64,000 nt of DNA from Halothiobacillus sp. (GCA_016278265.1 JADQCE010000002.1:372001-436000); one strand, 5' to 3'; positions 1 through 12,300 are shown, numbered from the stretch's first letter. Translations and numbers: made by a program. Notes: a model not told the origin generated them from the sequence alone.

Positions 1-788
1 GGCACCACGCGGGCGCGGGTGATAAAGGCCGCCTGACCGACGTCGTTGGTGTAACTCACGCCGTGGTAGGAGGGATCGGGCTCGATCAGCAGCGAGAAGC
101 GCTCCGGGTGCGCGGCCCAGTCGAAGTTGCCCGAGTCGACGATCACGCCGCCGAGTGTGGTGCCATGCCCGCCGATGTACTTGGTCGCCGAGTGGATGAC
201 GATGTCGGCGCCGTAATCGATCGGCTTGAGGAGAAAGGGCGTGCCGACGGTGTTGTCGACCATCAGCGGCAGGCCGTTGCGATGGGCGATGTCGGCCAGT
301 CGTTCGATGTCGGCGACGCTGCCCGAGGGATTGCCGATCGACTCGCAGTAGATCGCGCGGGTGCGTTTGTCGATCGCCGCCTCGATGCCGGCAAAGTCGT
401 CCTTGTCCTGCATCCGCACCTCGATGTCTTGGCGGGGCAGGGTGTGGGCGAACAGGTTGTAGGTGCCGCCGTAGAGCTCGCTGATCGAGATGATGTTGTC
501 GCCGGCCTGGGCGATGGTTTGGATCGCGTAGGTGATCGCGGCCATGCCGGTGGCCGTGGCCAAGGCCCCGATGCCGCCGTCGAGTGCCGCCATGCGCGCC
601 TCGAGCACCCCGCAGGTGGGGTTCATCATCCGCGAGTAGATATTCCCCTGGACCTTGAGGTCGAACAGGTCGGCCGCGTGCTGGGCGTTGTCGAAGCTGT
701 ACGAGGTGGTCTGGTGGATCGGCACGGCGACGGCGTGCTGGTCGTCCGGTTCGTAGCCGGCGTGCAGGGCGATGGTTTCGGGGCGCAT
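1..788 (-). CDS. metY: O-acetylhomoserine aminocarboxypropyltransferase (partial)
   Basis: PLP-dependent Cys/Met-metabolism enzyme that makes homocysteine (or methionine precursors) from O-acetylhomoserine and sulfide in the cytoplasm. About 262 N-terminal residues are visible; the C-terminus lies beyond the window edge. The N-terminus [17 protein letters not shown] is typical of the family, and the PLP-lysine motif [10 protein letters not shown] is present near the left edge. The start is set by a perfect AAGGAGG six bases upstream of the ATG. It shares direction with the genes to its right, but a gap of about 70 bases separates it from them. Distinction from cystathionine gamma-synthase rests on the MetY-like start and TTSYSF/NPT blocks. 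Confidence 0.93.
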   Translation of the reverse strand, partial: MRPETIALHAGYEPDDQHAVAVPIHQTTSYSFDNAQHAADLFDLKVQGNIYSRMMNPTCGVLEARMAALDGGIGALATATGMAAITYAIQTIAQAGDNIISISELYGGTYNLFAHTLPRQDIEVRMQDKDDFAGIEAAIDKRTRAIYCESIGNPSGSVADIERLADIAHRNGLPLMVDNTVGTPFLLKPIDYGADIVIHSATKYIGGHGTTLGGVIVDSGNFDWAAHPERFSLLIEPDPSYHGVSYTNDVGQAAFITRARVV

Positions 789-856
789 GCTGTCCTCCTT
801 GTTTTTCTGGAAAGAGTAGCCTCAAACACGCTCGATGTCTGTCCCGGCCGACTGGC

Positions 857-1564
857 TTAGTCGAGCAACAATTCCATCTGGGCGGCAAGCAGGCCGAGCA
901 ACGCCAGGATGATCGCCACGGCGATCGCGATGGGTTTCCGGGAGCGTCCCGAGTCCTTTCCCATGCCGATCTCCGCGAGGAGGTGGCGGATCTTCTTGCG
1001 CTTGTAGACACGGTTGAGCCAGGGGCTGACCGCGCGGATCGGGATGCCGGCGCGATCGCCCAGGCCGTCGATCATGACGAAATGTCCCGACGGGTGCCAG
1101 GCGAGGTTGTCCGGCGACAGGTCATTGATCAACACGTTCGATGCCAGCGCCCAGTCGGCGAATCGCTCCAGCGCCCGTTGTTCGTGCGGTCCGAAACGGC
1201 CGCCCTCGACTAGGTCGTGCAGGGTGGGCGCCAGCTCGCCGTTCTCATCCAGTACCGCTTCCACCAACAGGGCCGCCCCCATGTCCGTGTCGATCACGCC
1301 GAGGATGTTCTGCATGTGCGGGTAGGGCGCGAGTCGACCGGGTGCCAGCGCCCGCGAGGCGAGGTGCTCGATCATCTCGCGGGCAAACGCCCGGTGATGC
1401 CCGATGCGACGGCGCTTTTGGTAGAAGCGGTCGCGCTTGTCCCGGCGCTCGATAAAGCGCGGGTTGACCACCTTGACCAGCACGCGTGGGTCGTCGGGGT
1501 GGCGGAAGACGAGCTTCTGAACGGGGTTGAGGGCGGTGAGTTCAAGGGGAGAGATCAGGTCCAT
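857..1564 (-). CDS. YrbL-like protein (PhoP-network family)
   Basis: 235 aa. The body resembles the YrbL family, which is kinase-fold-like: it has a conserved region around HPDDPRVLVKVV, a catalytic-loop-like stretch LINDLSPDNLAW and MIDGLGDR. Unlike typical YrbL it ends in a hydrophobic segment (IAIAVAIILALLGLLAAQ, last 25 residues), which suggests C-terminal membrane anchoring. The ATG at 1564 is preferred because the family homology begins at once (MDLISPLELT). A longer in-frame start nine codons upstream is possible. The biochemical role is unknown in the family. The neighbours (metY, ldhA) give no clear hint. Confidence 0.75.
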   Translation of the reverse strand: MDLISPLELTALNPVQKLVFRHPDDPRVLVKVVNPRFIERRDKRDRFYQKRRRIGHHRAFAREMIEHLASRALAPGRLAPYPHMQNILGVIDTDMGAALLVEAVLDENGELAPTLHDLVEGGRFGPHEQRALERFADWALASNVLINDLSPDNLAWHPSGHFVMIDGLGDRAGIPIRAVSPWLNRVYKRKKIRHLLAEIGMGKDSGRSRKPIAIAVAIILALLGLLAAQMELLLD

Positions 1565-1629
1565 GGGCGCTGCCGAGAAGTAGGCGAGCAAGAAACAGCG
1601 GGTGATTGTAGCGTTCCGGCCATTACGGG

Positions 1630-2637
1630 TCAGTCGGCCTGTTCGTCGGTCGGGGTGATCTCGCGCTCGCAGGCCGTGCCCGTCTCGATGCAGGTGAGGT
1701 TCTCCAGGGTCTGCTTCGCGATCTGGGCCAGCGCCTCGCGCGTGAGGAAGGCCTGGTGCCCGGTAATCACCACGTTGCCGAACCCGAGTAGCCGGGCGAA
1801 CTGGTCATCGGTGAGCGGCTCGTCGCTGCGATCCTCCCAGAACAGAGGTCCCTCGTTCTCGTAGACATCGATGCCGAGTCCGCCGATCTGCCCGGATTTC
1901 AGCCCGTCGATGGCCGCCTGCGTGTCGATGACCGCACCGCGGCTGGTGTTGACGATCAGCACGCCAGGCTTGAGTTGTGCGACGGCCGCCGCGTCGATGA
2001 GATGGTGGCTGTCCTCGGTCAGCGGGCAGTGCAGGCTGATGATGTCCGAGCGCGTAAGCAGGTCCTCCAGCGGGACGTACTCGATGCCCATCGCGCGACA
2101 CTCGTCGTTGGGATAGGGGTCATGGGCGATGACCTTGGCGCCGAAGCCGCGGCTGAGGATGCGCGCGAACACCGTGCCGATGCGCCCGGTGCCGACCACG
2201 CCCACCGTCTTGTCGACCACGTCCATGCCGACCAGTCCGTGCAGGGCGTAGTTGCCCATGCGGACCTGCGAGACGGCGCGCGGCAGGTGCCGGTTGACGG
2301 CCTGCATGAGCGCCACGGCGTGTTCGGCTACCGCGTTGGGCGAGTAGGCGGGCACGTTTACCACCCGCAGGCCGGTCTCGGCGACCGCGGCGAAATCGAC
2401 GTGATTGCAGCCGGCACAGCGCAGGGCGAGTACCTCGGTACCGCCCTCGACCAGGGCGTGGATCACCCGGGCATTGAGGATGTCGTTGGCGAAGACGCAG
2501 ACGGCCGGATAGCCCTGGGCCAGATGGACGGTTTCTTCGCTCAGGCGCTGGTCGAAGTAGTCGATCTCATGCCCTTTCCGCTCAGCCTCGAAGGCATCAC
2601 GATCGTAGGGCTTGGTATGGAAGAAAGCGACTTTCAT
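1630..2637 (-). CDS. ldhA: D-lactate dehydrogenase (2-hydroxyacid dehydrogenase family)
   Basis: 335 aa cytoplasmic NAD-dependent enzyme that reduces pyruvate to D-lactate. It starts MKVAFFHTKPYDRDAF as fermentative LdhA does. The Rossmann motif GVVGTGRIGTVFARIL lies near residues 150-165. The catalytic Arg/Glu/His blocks NTSRGAVID, GLGIDVYENEG and TGHQAFLT are all visible. Reading upstream of 2637 stays open for 26 codons but has low-quality sequence, so the internal ATG is chosen. It lies in a leftward series between tmcA and the yrbL-like gene. Confidence 0.93.
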   Translation of the reverse strand: MKVAFFHTKPYDRDAFEAERKGHEIDYFDQRLSEETVHLAQGYPAVCVFANDILNARVIHALVEGGTEVLALRCAGCNHVDFAAVAETGLRVVNVPAYSPNAVAEHAVALMQAVNRHLPRAVSQVRMGNYALHGLVGMDVVDKTVGVVGTGRIGTVFARILSRGFGAKVIAHDPYPNDECRAMGIEYVPLEDLLTRSDIISLHCPLTEDSHHLIDAAAVAQLKPGVLIVNTSRGAVIDTQAAIDGLKSGQIGGLGIDVYENEGPLFWEDRSDEPLTDDQFARLLGFGNVVITGHQAFLTREALAQIAKQTLENLTCIETGTACEREITPTDEQAD

Positions 2638-2736
2638 AGCAGTGATGTCCCTGTCTGCATCGATGGAGTGGCGCCTTGGATTCGTCGCGCCGGATTGGTG
2701 CGTCGTCGGCGTCAAGCATAGCGCGCTGTTCCCACT

Positions 2737-4896
2737 CTAGCCTGCCAGTACCTCGAGGATCTTTCCGAGCAGCCTCCGGCATGCCTCATCGACTGCCCGG
2801 CGTCCGGTCAGCCCGAATCGGGTGGCCACTGCCGTGTCCTCGTGGAGCTGCAGGAAGCGAGCAGTCAGCAGAGCGCGATCATCCGAAGCGAGGGCCTCGA
2901 TTACCGCGGGATGGCCGAGCGCCGTCGGCAGGAAGCGGCGCAGTGGCCCAAGCGCGGCATCCAGGTGATGACGACGGTAGGCGCAGACTTCGATCTGCCG
3001 GCGTTCGACGTCATCGAGGGTGGGCATGTTAGCCGGCGGGGTGCTCGCCAGCAGCCCGGACAGTCGGGCGGGGTGGGTGTGGCGCAAGGGCCCGGCAGCA
3101 CGGTCCGCCACGGTCCCGACCAGACGACGCGTGGTATGTGTGACCGCTTCCTGCCCCGTCGGTGACAACCCCAATGCCATGACCATTGCCTCCTGCCCGG
3201 AGGCCGGGTCACGGTGCTGGCCGAGATGCAGGCCGGCGAGACCGCAGGCCCGCCAGAAGTCGGCCAGGTCGTCCTGTGCGCCGAAACTCACGCCGAGGAA
3301 ATCAAGGCCGTCGGCACGGGCCGTCTCGGCGATGGCTGCCACCAGCCGCCGGCCGAGACCGCGCCGACGGGTCGCCGGATGGACGGCAATCCGCTGGATC
3401 CGTCGGCCGGACAGCGTCGGCCAGTCGGCCTCGCCGGCGTGTGCCGCGAGGGTCTGCGGCAGCAGGTGGCCATGCAGGCGGCGTTCGCCGGCGAATACCG
3501 CCTCGGCAAGCGATTCGGGTAGGTTGCCTTCGTCCTGTACCACGGCGGTCGTTAGGATTCGGTCGTCTGCCTGGATTGCCCACAGGTGGGTGCCGGGTGC
3601 CTCGAGCAACTGGCGTAGATCGCGCGGCGTGGTGCGGTAATGGGCGCTGACCAGCAGACCGAACAGCTCGACGAGCCGAGGCTCGTCGGCGGCCAGTGCG
3701 TCGCGACCCAGCTGTCGCGGCGGGCCGGGGTCGAGGGGGCCCTCCGCCGGCAGGTTGGCCGGCTCGGCATCGAGAAGCAGCAGCCGGTTGATCAGGGTCT
3801 CGAGCGGGTCGTCCGCCGCCCAGCGTATCGGCGTGGTGAGCCGCTGGTGATGCACCGAGACCGCCTGTTCCTCGAGACGGGGCAGGAACCGCAGCGCGAA
3901 GCCGCGGCCGCTGCCCTCGTAACCGTGCTCGGTGGTGGCGAACACGCAGCGCGAGTGGCTCGCGAACAGGTCCTCGAGCAGGCCGGCTGGCAGGGCCGCC
4001 GCCTCGTCGACCAGCAACAGGCGTCCCGATGGGCGCTGCTCGATTAGTACATCTGGCGGTACGAACCGCAGGCTGTGGGCGCCGAGACGCAGCGTGCCAT
4101 CGGCATCGGTTTCGGTCCCGACGACCTCGGCGGCGCGCGCGAACACCGGCTCGATCGCCGCGCGCCGTGGCGCGGTGACCAGCACGTCGCCCAAGCCCAT
4201 CTGCAGGGCGCGAGCCGCGGCAATGCCCAGTGCCGAGCTCTTGCCGCGTCCCCGGTGCGAGCGCAGCACCAACGGTCGGCGCGGGCGGCCGTTGGCCACG
4301 GCAAGGATGCGCTCGACCGCTTCGGCCTGCTCGGGCGTGCGGCAGGGCGCGGCGGCGAGTGGCGGCTTGCCGGCATGCAAGGCGGGAAGCGGTGCCGGTG
4401 GTAGCGGCTGGCCCTCCGTCACACTCCACAACACGGGCTGTTCGGCCAAGAGGCGAATCAGGCGACGGACGTAGGCCGAGCCGGCATCCGCCGGGGTGAA
4501 CGGATAGGGCGTGATCCGGGCCAGTTCCGGGTCCTCCCGGTCGGGCCAGTCGGCCAGCGGTGGGACGAGCAGGATCAGGCAGCCGCCGGCACGGGGCAGG
4601 CCGGCGACCGCACCGAGGGCATCGGGGTCGAACCCCGACAGGGCGTTGAATACCACCCGGTCGTATTCCCCGCCCAGTGATTCGCGGGTGCGGCGAAAGC
4701 CGAGCGAGTGGGTTGTTGGCGGGGCATCGGGGCCCACCCAGAGCGTATCGGCGTCGACCTGCGCCTTTGCTGCGGTCAGTGCCCAGTCGCGCGAGCCGGC
4801 GAGCAGTACCGGCAGGCGATGGCCGGCGCGTTGCCAGGCGGGCAGGGCGGCGTCGAGCGTGTCGCGTAGGGTCAGGTCGGTCGGGTGCGCTAGCAT
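2737..4896 (-). CDS. tmcA: tRNA(Met) cytidine acetyltransferase
   Basis: 719 aa, ATP-dependent enzyme that puts N4-acetyl on the wobble cytidine (ac4C34) of elongator tRNA-Met. It has an N-terminal DUF1726-like part, then an RNA-helicase-like domain with Walker A SHRGRGKSSALG (about residue 215) and Walker B LLLVDEAAAL. A GNAT acetyltransferase domain follows with IQRIAVHPATRRRGLGRRLV (about residue 505), and then the tRNA-binding tail. Length is slightly above the E. coli protein. The gene is leftward with only 35 bases to pit, so shared transcription with that gene is possible. Confidence 0.95.
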   Translation of the reverse strand: MLAHPTDLTLRDTLDAALPAWQRAGHRLPVLLAGSRDWALTAAKAQVDADTLWVGPDAPPTTHSLGFRRTRESLGGEYDRVVFNALSGFDPDALGAVAGLPRAGGCLILLVPPLADWPDREDPELARITPYPFTPADAGSAYVRRLIRLLAEQPVLWSVTEGQPLPPAPLPALHAGKPPLAAAPCRTPEQAEAVERILAVANGRPRRPLVLRSHRGRGKSSALGIAAARALQMGLGDVLVTAPRRAAIEPVFARAAEVVGTETDADGTLRLGAHSLRFVPPDVLIEQRPSGRLLLVDEAAALPAGLLEDLFASHSRCVFATTEHGYEGSGRGFALRFLPRLEEQAVSVHHQRLTTPIRWAADDPLETLINRLLLLDAEPANLPAEGPLDPGPPRQLGRDALAADEPRLVELFGLLVSAHYRTTPRDLRQLLEAPGTHLWAIQADDRILTTAVVQDEGNLPESLAEAVFAGERRLHGHLLPQTLAAHAGEADWPTLSGRRIQRIAVHPATRRRGLGRRLVAAIAETARADGLDFLGVSFGAQDDLADFWRACGLAGLHLGQHRDPASGQEAMVMALGLSPTGQEAVTHTTRRLVGTVADRAAGPLRHTHPARLSGLLASTPPANMPTLDDVERRQIEVCAYRRHHLDAALGPLRRFLPTALGHPAVIEALASDDRALLTARFLQLHEDTAVATRFGLTGRRAVDEACRRLLGKILEVLAG

Positions 4897-4931
4897 GGAG
4901 GGATTCTAGGCTCCTTGGCCAGCGCTGGCGA

Positions 4932-6509
4932 TCACCCGCCGGCGAAGATGCCGCGGATCACGAAAAAGAACATCGCGGCCAGCAGCGCGGCGGCCGGCAC
5001 GGTGATCACCCAGGCGGCGACGACCTTGAGCACCAGGGAGCGCTTGACCAGTTCGCGCTTGTAGATCTTCTTCAGGCCCTTGCGTTGGCGCTTGCTGATG
5101 TGGGCCTCGCGACGCGTGTTCTTGTCCTTGAGCTCCTGGAGCATCAGCTTCTTGACCTTGAGCGGCGCGGCGCGGAAGCGCTCGAGGTATTCCTGCATGA
5201 CCTCGTCGTCGTCACTGTCCGGGTGCAGGTCGCGGACTTGTTGTTCGAGTCGGTCGTAATTCGACTTGAGGTACTCGCGCAGGAAACCCACCCCGAACAC
5301 CGCGCCGATGGTGACGTGGGTGGTGGAGACCGGCAGGCCCAGCTGCGAGGCGAGGATGACGGTCAGCGTGGCGGCCATCGCGATGCAGTAGGCCCGCATC
5401 GGATCGATGTCGGTAATCTCGTGACCGACGGTGTGAATCAGTTTCGGGCCGTAGAGGGCGAGACCCACCGCGAGGCCAAGTGCACCGATCAACATCACCC
5501 ACAGCGGGATGGCCGCCGTGGTGGCGGTGCCCGCCTGCGTGAGCGCATCGTTGATCGCGGCCAGCGGGCCGACCGCGTTGGCCACGTCGTTCGAGCCATG
5601 GGCAAAGCTCAGCAGGGCGGCGGCGAAGATCAGCGGCAGGACGAACAGGCGGTTGACGCTTGCCTTGTTGTTCTCCTGCATGCCGTCGGCCGCCCGGGCG
5701 ACGATGGGACGGACGATGAAGAATACGATCCCGGCGAGCACTAGGCCGATCAGCACAGCGCCCAGGAACGGGATCTCGATGATCTTTTTCAGGCCCTTGA
5801 CCACGAGATAAGTGCCGAAGGCCCAGGCCATCAGCGCGAGGAACCAGGGGACGCGTTTTTTCGCCGCATCGATCAGGTCGTCCTGATAGGTGATGCTCCG
5901 CTTGATCAGGTACAACAGAACGGCGGCGAGCAGACCGCCGAGCAGGGGCGAGATCACCCAGCTGGCCGCGATTTGTCCGACCGTGCCCCAGTTGGCGATG
6001 CCCCAGCCGGCCGCGGCGATACCGCCGCCCATCACCCCGCCGACGATCGAGTGGGTGGTCGAGACGGGTGCGCCCATCGCGGTGGCGAGGTTGAGCCAGA
6101 TCGCCGCGGCGAGCAGGGCGGCCATCATCAGCCAGACGAAGGTCATCGGGTCGCCGATGGCGGCCGGATCGATGATGCCGCCCTTGATGGTGCTGACCAC
6201 GTCGCCGCCCGCGATGATCGCGCCGGCGGCCTCGAAGATGGCGGCGATCACGATCGCCCCGCCCAGGGTCAGGGCCTTCGAGCCGACCGCCGGACCGACA
6301 TTGTTGGCGACATCGTTCGCACCGATGTTCATGGCCATGTAGGCACCGATCACCGCGGCGACCACCATCACGAGACTGACGTGCCCTTGGGTCATCCAGG
6401 TAAACAGCGCCACCCCGATGACGAATAGCAATGCCATGCCGAAGCGGAACAGCTCCTGGCGGGTGGAGCGGGAAACCTTGTCGAACGCGTCCATCTCGTT
6501 GAGGTCCAT
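4932..6509 (-). CDS. PiT-family inorganic phosphate transporter
   Basis: 525 aa inner-membrane low-affinity phosphate permease. The two signature repeats of the family are present: GANDVANNVGPAVGSKAL near residue 63 and SHGSNDVANAVGPLAA near residue 305, within about ten hydrophobic segments. A long charged loop (about residues 410-480, rich in Lys/Arg/Asp) precedes the last membrane helix. H+- or Na+-coupling cannot be decided from the sequence. The gene is divergent from recQ. Confidence 0.92.
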   Translation of the reverse strand: MDLNEMDAFDKVSRSTRQELFRFGMALLFVIGVALFTWMTQGHVSLVMVVAAVIGAYMAMNIGANDVANNVGPAVGSKALTLGGAIVIAAIFEAAGAIIAGGDVVSTIKGGIIDPAAIGDPMTFVWLMMAALLAAAIWLNLATAMGAPVSTTHSIVGGVMGGGIAAAGWGIANWGTVGQIAASWVISPLLGGLLAAVLLYLIKRSITYQDDLIDAAKKRVPWFLALMAWAFGTYLVVKGLKKIIEIPFLGAVLIGLVLAGIVFFIVRPIVARAADGMQENNKASVNRLFVLPLIFAAALLSFAHGSNDVANAVGPLAAINDALTQAGTATTAAIPLWVMLIGALGLAVGLALYGPKLIHTVGHEITDIDPMRAYCIAMAATLTVILASQLGLPVSTTHVTIGAVFGVGFLREYLKSNYDRLEQQVRDLHPDSDDDEVMQEYLERFRAAPLKVKKLMLQELKDKNTRREAHISKRQRKGLKKIYKRELVKRSLVLKVVAAWVITVPAAALLAAMFFFVIRGIFAGG

Positions 6510-6672
6510 GTCGAAATACGCCTGTCACAATGTCATGAAGGTCGCACGTTAGCGGACCTGCGCCATCTCGTCCATTTCCCGAGGGAAGCTCTGCATGGAT
6601 GTCGGTCTTGAGTGCGCGGACGATACGGTCGCGTGGTTTCCTTCCGCGGCCGGATCTGGCCCAATACCCGCC

Positions 6673-8478
<1,806 letters not shown>

Positions 8479-8567
8479 GCGACCTTCTTGAAGCAACCGG
8501 TTGAATTCACCGGCATTTGCCGAGATGATTGCTGGCTTGTCTTGAACCGTGACCAAGGGGCAAGTGC

Positions 8568-9317
8568 GTGTCAGCAGCAGACCAGCCCAAGCCCGCCAAC
8601 CCTACCCAACGAGGGGTGTTCCGCACGGCCGATCTGCCGCCGGAGGAGCGCAATGCCGCCTGGAACGCGATTGCCGGCCCGTTCTTCGATCACGTCGTGC
8701 CGCTTGAGGACAAGGCGATGGACGGCGAGATCCGCGCCGATCTGTTGGGTGACTGGGCGACTTGTCGCATTCGCTTCAACCCGCATTCCTACGCCCGCCG
8801 CCGGGCACGAAGTGCCGATGACGGGCTCGACTACTACTTCATCCAGCTCTATTGCCGGGGCGCGTTGCACGGCGAATGCGCTGGTCGGTCGGTTTCCCTG
8901 CGTCCCGGCGACATCCTGATTCTCGACGTGCGCGAAGCGCTCACCCTGAGGGCCTCGGCGGGCGAGATCATTACGCTCATCATTCCCCACGCGGATATCG
9001 ACCGACTACCGGCCGATCTGCACGGCCAGGTGCTGCTGCGCGAACGGGACTCGACGCGTCAGCTGGCGGCCCGTTTTGAGTCACTGGAGGCGCGGCTGTC
9101 GGAGACCGGCGCCGATGCGGCCCAGGCACTGCAATCGTCGATCCGCTCGGTGCTGATCGCGGCGATCGACGACGCCCTGAACGAGGTCGACCCGCCGCCC
9201 CGGCGCCGGTCATCCCGAGCGGTTCCCGAGCCGGCCTGCAAGGAGGTGGGTGCTGCCCCGACCTCCTTGCAGGCCATTCAGACGACCTTGCTCGGTTGGT
9301 CTAAGCGCGACGACTGA
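8568..9317 (+). CDS. AraC-type ligand-binding domain protein without HTH
   Basis: 249 aa beginning at GTG 8568, with AAGGGG upstream. Residues 35-150 match the AraC_binding_2 cupin-like sensor domain (DYYFIQLYCRGALHGE, then LRPGDILILDVRE). AraC regulators with this domain normally continue into a roughly 100-residue double-HTH domain. Here only about 95 unrelated Arg/Ala-rich residues follow, and the codons near the end form a 15-bp perfect inverted repeat (9233-9275). It is probably a decayed or truncated regulator, or a stand-alone sensor. No DNA-binding motif is visible. Confidence 0.7.
   Translation: MSAADQPKPANPTQRGVFRTADLPPEERNAAWNAIAGPFFDHVVPLEDKAMDGEIRADLLGDWATCRIRFNPHSYARRRARSADDGLDYYFIQLYCRGALHGECAGRSVSLRPGDILILDVREALTLRASAGEIITLIIPHADIDRLPADLHGQVLLRERDSTRQLAARFESLEARLSETGADAAQALQSSIRSVLIAAIDDALNEVDPPPRRRSSRAVPEPACKEVGAAPTSLQAIQTTLLGWSKRDD
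9233..9275. repeat. Long perfect inverted repeat inside the end of the AraC-like gene
   Basis: Arms GGCCTGCAAGGAGGT and ACCTCCTTGCAGGCC are 15 bp and perfectly complementary around a 13-base loop. Because it is palindromic it encodes a similar peptide on both strands. No T-run follows, so it is not a standard terminator. It resembles a REP-like or insertion-derived element marking where the HTH domain was lost. Confidence 0.8.
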
Positions 9318-9373
9318 CCCGTTGCCGGCGCGAGTCCGCCCTGGTGAGCGAGACGGGGTGGCTTGCGAAAAAG

Positions 9374-9389
9374 GTGTATAAATATACAG
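9374..9389 (+). promoter_or_regulatory. LexA (SOS) box of dnaE2
   Basis: GTGTATAAATATACAG differs from the CTGT-N8-ACAG LexA consensus at one base and has the usual AT-rich core. It ends seven bases before the dnaE2 ATG. A plausible promoter TTGCGA (9363-9368)-16 bp-TACAGT (9385-9390) overlaps it, so LexA binding would block transcription. No Shine-Dalgarno sequence lies between box and ATG. Confidence 0.85.
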
Positions 9390-9396
9390 TATCGGT

Positions 9397-12300
9397 ATGA
9401 ACGCCTATGCCGAGCTGTCCGCCCGTTCCAATTTCAGCTTTCTGACTGCCACGCCCGGCCCGGAGCGATTGGTGGAGACGGCCGCGGCGCGCGGTTATGT
9501 CGCCATCGCCATCTGCGACGAGTGCTCGCTGGCCGGGGTGGTGCGTGCCCAGCAAGGCTGGCGGGCGCTACCGGAGGGCGGGCGCCCGCAGCTGATCATC
9601 GGTACGCGGCTGGTGCTCGAGGAGGGCGACGAGCTGGTGTTGCTGGCAGCGACCCGGGCCGGTTATGCCGCGATCAGCCAGCTTGTTACCCGCGGGCGTC
9701 GGGCGGCGGCTAAGGGCGAGTACCGGCTTGGCCGGGGGGACGTGCTCGATGGGCTGAATGCCGGGGTGCGGGTGATCTGGCAGGTGCCGCCTGGTGGCAT
9801 GGCCTCGCCGGACTGGCTGCTCGCCGGTGGCATCCGTCCCTGGCTGGGCGTGGTGGCGTGGCTCGACGGGTTGGACGGGCGGCGGGCGGCCCATGCCCGG
9901 GCGCTGGCGGCGGCCCATGATCTGCCTGTTACCGCCCTGGGTGACACGTTGATGGCCGATCGGCAAGAAAAGCCGCTGCTGGACGTGGTCACGGCCCTGC
10001 GACATCGCGTGACCGTGATGGAGGCAGCCGATCGCCTGCCGTCCAATGCCGAGCGCCACCTGCGCCCGGTCGAGGCGCTCGCCGAGCTCTTCCCGGCCGA
10101 GTGGCACGCCGAGGCCGTGGCCCTGGCCGCCCAGTGCCGGTTCTCCTTGGACGAGCTGTCCTACGAGTACCCGCTGGACGATATCCCGCCGGGGGTGACC
10201 GGGGGCGAGCAGCTGCGCCGGCTGACCTTCGAGGGCGCGGCCGTGCGCTGGCCCGACGGCATCCCCGAGCGAGTGGTCGCCCAGGTCGAGCGTGAGCTCT
10301 CGATCATCCAGGAGATGGCCTTCGAGCCGTACTTTCTCACCGTGCACGACATCGTGCGCTTCGCCCGCTCGCGCGGCATTCTCTGTCAGGGGCGCGGCTC
10401 GGCGGCCAACTCGGCGGTGTGCTTCGCGCTCGGCATCACCGCGGTCAATCCGGCGGAATCCTCGATGCTGTTCGAGCGCTTCATCTCCAAGGAACGCGCC
10501 GAGCCGCCCGACATCGACGTCGACTTCGAACACCACCGCCGCGAGGAGGTGATGCAGTACATCTACCGCCGTTACGGCCGCGAGCGGGCTGCGCTGGCGG
10601 CGACGGTGATTCGCTACCGTCGCAAATCCGCGCTGCGCGATGCCGCCCGGGCGTTAGGGGTAGGCGAGGACGTCACCGAGCGCGTCAACGAGCAACTCGC
10701 CTGGTGGGACAAAGAGGTCAGCGACGAGAAGCTGGCGGCGGCCGGCGTCGACGGCAACCTGCGACAGATCCGCTGGTGGCTGGCGATCGCCCGCCAATTG
10801 ACCGGCATGCCGCGGCATCTCTCGCAGCACGTCGGCGGGTTCGTCATCGCCCGCGGCCAATTGGCCGACCTGGTGCCGGTGGAGAACGCCTCGATGGCCG
10901 ACCGCACGGTCATCCAGTGGGACAAGGACGACCTGGACGCCGTGGGCTTGATGAAGATTGACGTGCTGGCCCTGGGCATGCTCTCGGCAGTGCGCCGCGC
11001 CTTCGAACTGGTCAATCACCACCGCCCGCGCGAGCGCGACCTGGCATTGTGGTCGATTCCGCGCGAGGACCTGGCCACCTTCGAGATGATCAGTCGGGCG
11101 GACACCGTCGGCGTGTTCCAGATCGAGTCGCGGGCGCAGATGAGCATGCTGCCGCGTCTTCGGCCCCGCTGCTTCTACGATCTCGTGATCGAGATCGCCA
11201 TCGTTCGCCCCGGCCCGATCCAGGGCGAGATGGTCCACCCCTACCTCAAGCGCCGGCAGGGGCTCGAACCCGAGGAGTACCCCAACGAGGCGATCCGATG
11301 TGTGCTGGGTCGCACGCTGGGCGTGCCGATCTTCCAGGAGCAGGTGATCGAGCTGGCCATGGTGGCCGCCGGGTTTTCCGCCGGCGAGGCCGACCAGTTG
11401 CGCCGGGCACTGGGCGCCTGGCGCAAGCGCGGCACGCTGGAGGACTTTCGCAAGAAGCTATTCGACGGCATGACCGAGCGTGGCTTTGCCGCCGAATTCG
11501 CCGATCGCGTCTACCGGCAGATCCTCGGTTTCGGCGAGTACGGCTTTCCCGAATCGCACTCGGCCAGCTTCGCCGTGATCGCCTACGCCTCGGCCTGGCT
11601 CAAGTGCCACGAGCCGGTCGCCTTCTACTGCGCGCTGTTGAACAGCCAGCCGATGGGGTTCTATGGCCCGTCGCAGCTGGTGCAGGACGCCCGCCGCCAC
11701 GGCGTGGTGGTGCGTCCGCCCTGCGTGATGGCCAGTGACGGCGAGAGCACGCTCGAACCACTGGGAGAGAAGGGGGGTGCCGTCCAGACCCACGCCCTGC
11801 GCCTGGGATTGGGGCGCATTCACGGCCTTTCCGCCGCCGGCCTCGAGCGTCTGCTGGCCGCCCGGGACAAGGCGCCGTTCCGCGAGGTGGCCGATTGCGT
11901 GCGCCGGGCGCGTCTGGATGCCCGCGATCGCCGCGCGCTGGCCCATGCCGGTGCCTTTGCCGCGCTGGAGGGCAATCGATACGCGGCGCACTGGTCGGCG
12001 AGCGGTATCCCTGCGGACATGGATCTCGAGGCCGGCTTGCCGGCCGACCGAATGGTGGCCGAACCGTCCGTCGACCTGCCCGCGCCCAACCGGGCCGAGA
12101 CTGTCGTCGCCGACTACCAGCGACTGGGACTGTCGTTAAACGGCCACCCGCTGGGCCTGCTGCGCGAGCGGTTGCAGCGGCTGCGCCTGCGACGCAGCGA
12201 CGAGCTGGCGACCCGTCACGACGGTGCGCACACGCGCTACTGCGGCCTGGTGACCATGCGCCAGCGGCCCGGCACGGCCAAGGGCACGGTATTTCTCACG

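Noticed and set aside
63-860. Long rightward open frame across the metY region
   Set aside because: Antisense shadow in high-GC sequence; the opposite strand encodes a clear MetY with ribosome site and PLP motif.
9233-9275. Intrinsic terminator in the AraC-like gene
   Set aside because: No T-run on either side and it lies within the reading frame 40 bases before the stop.
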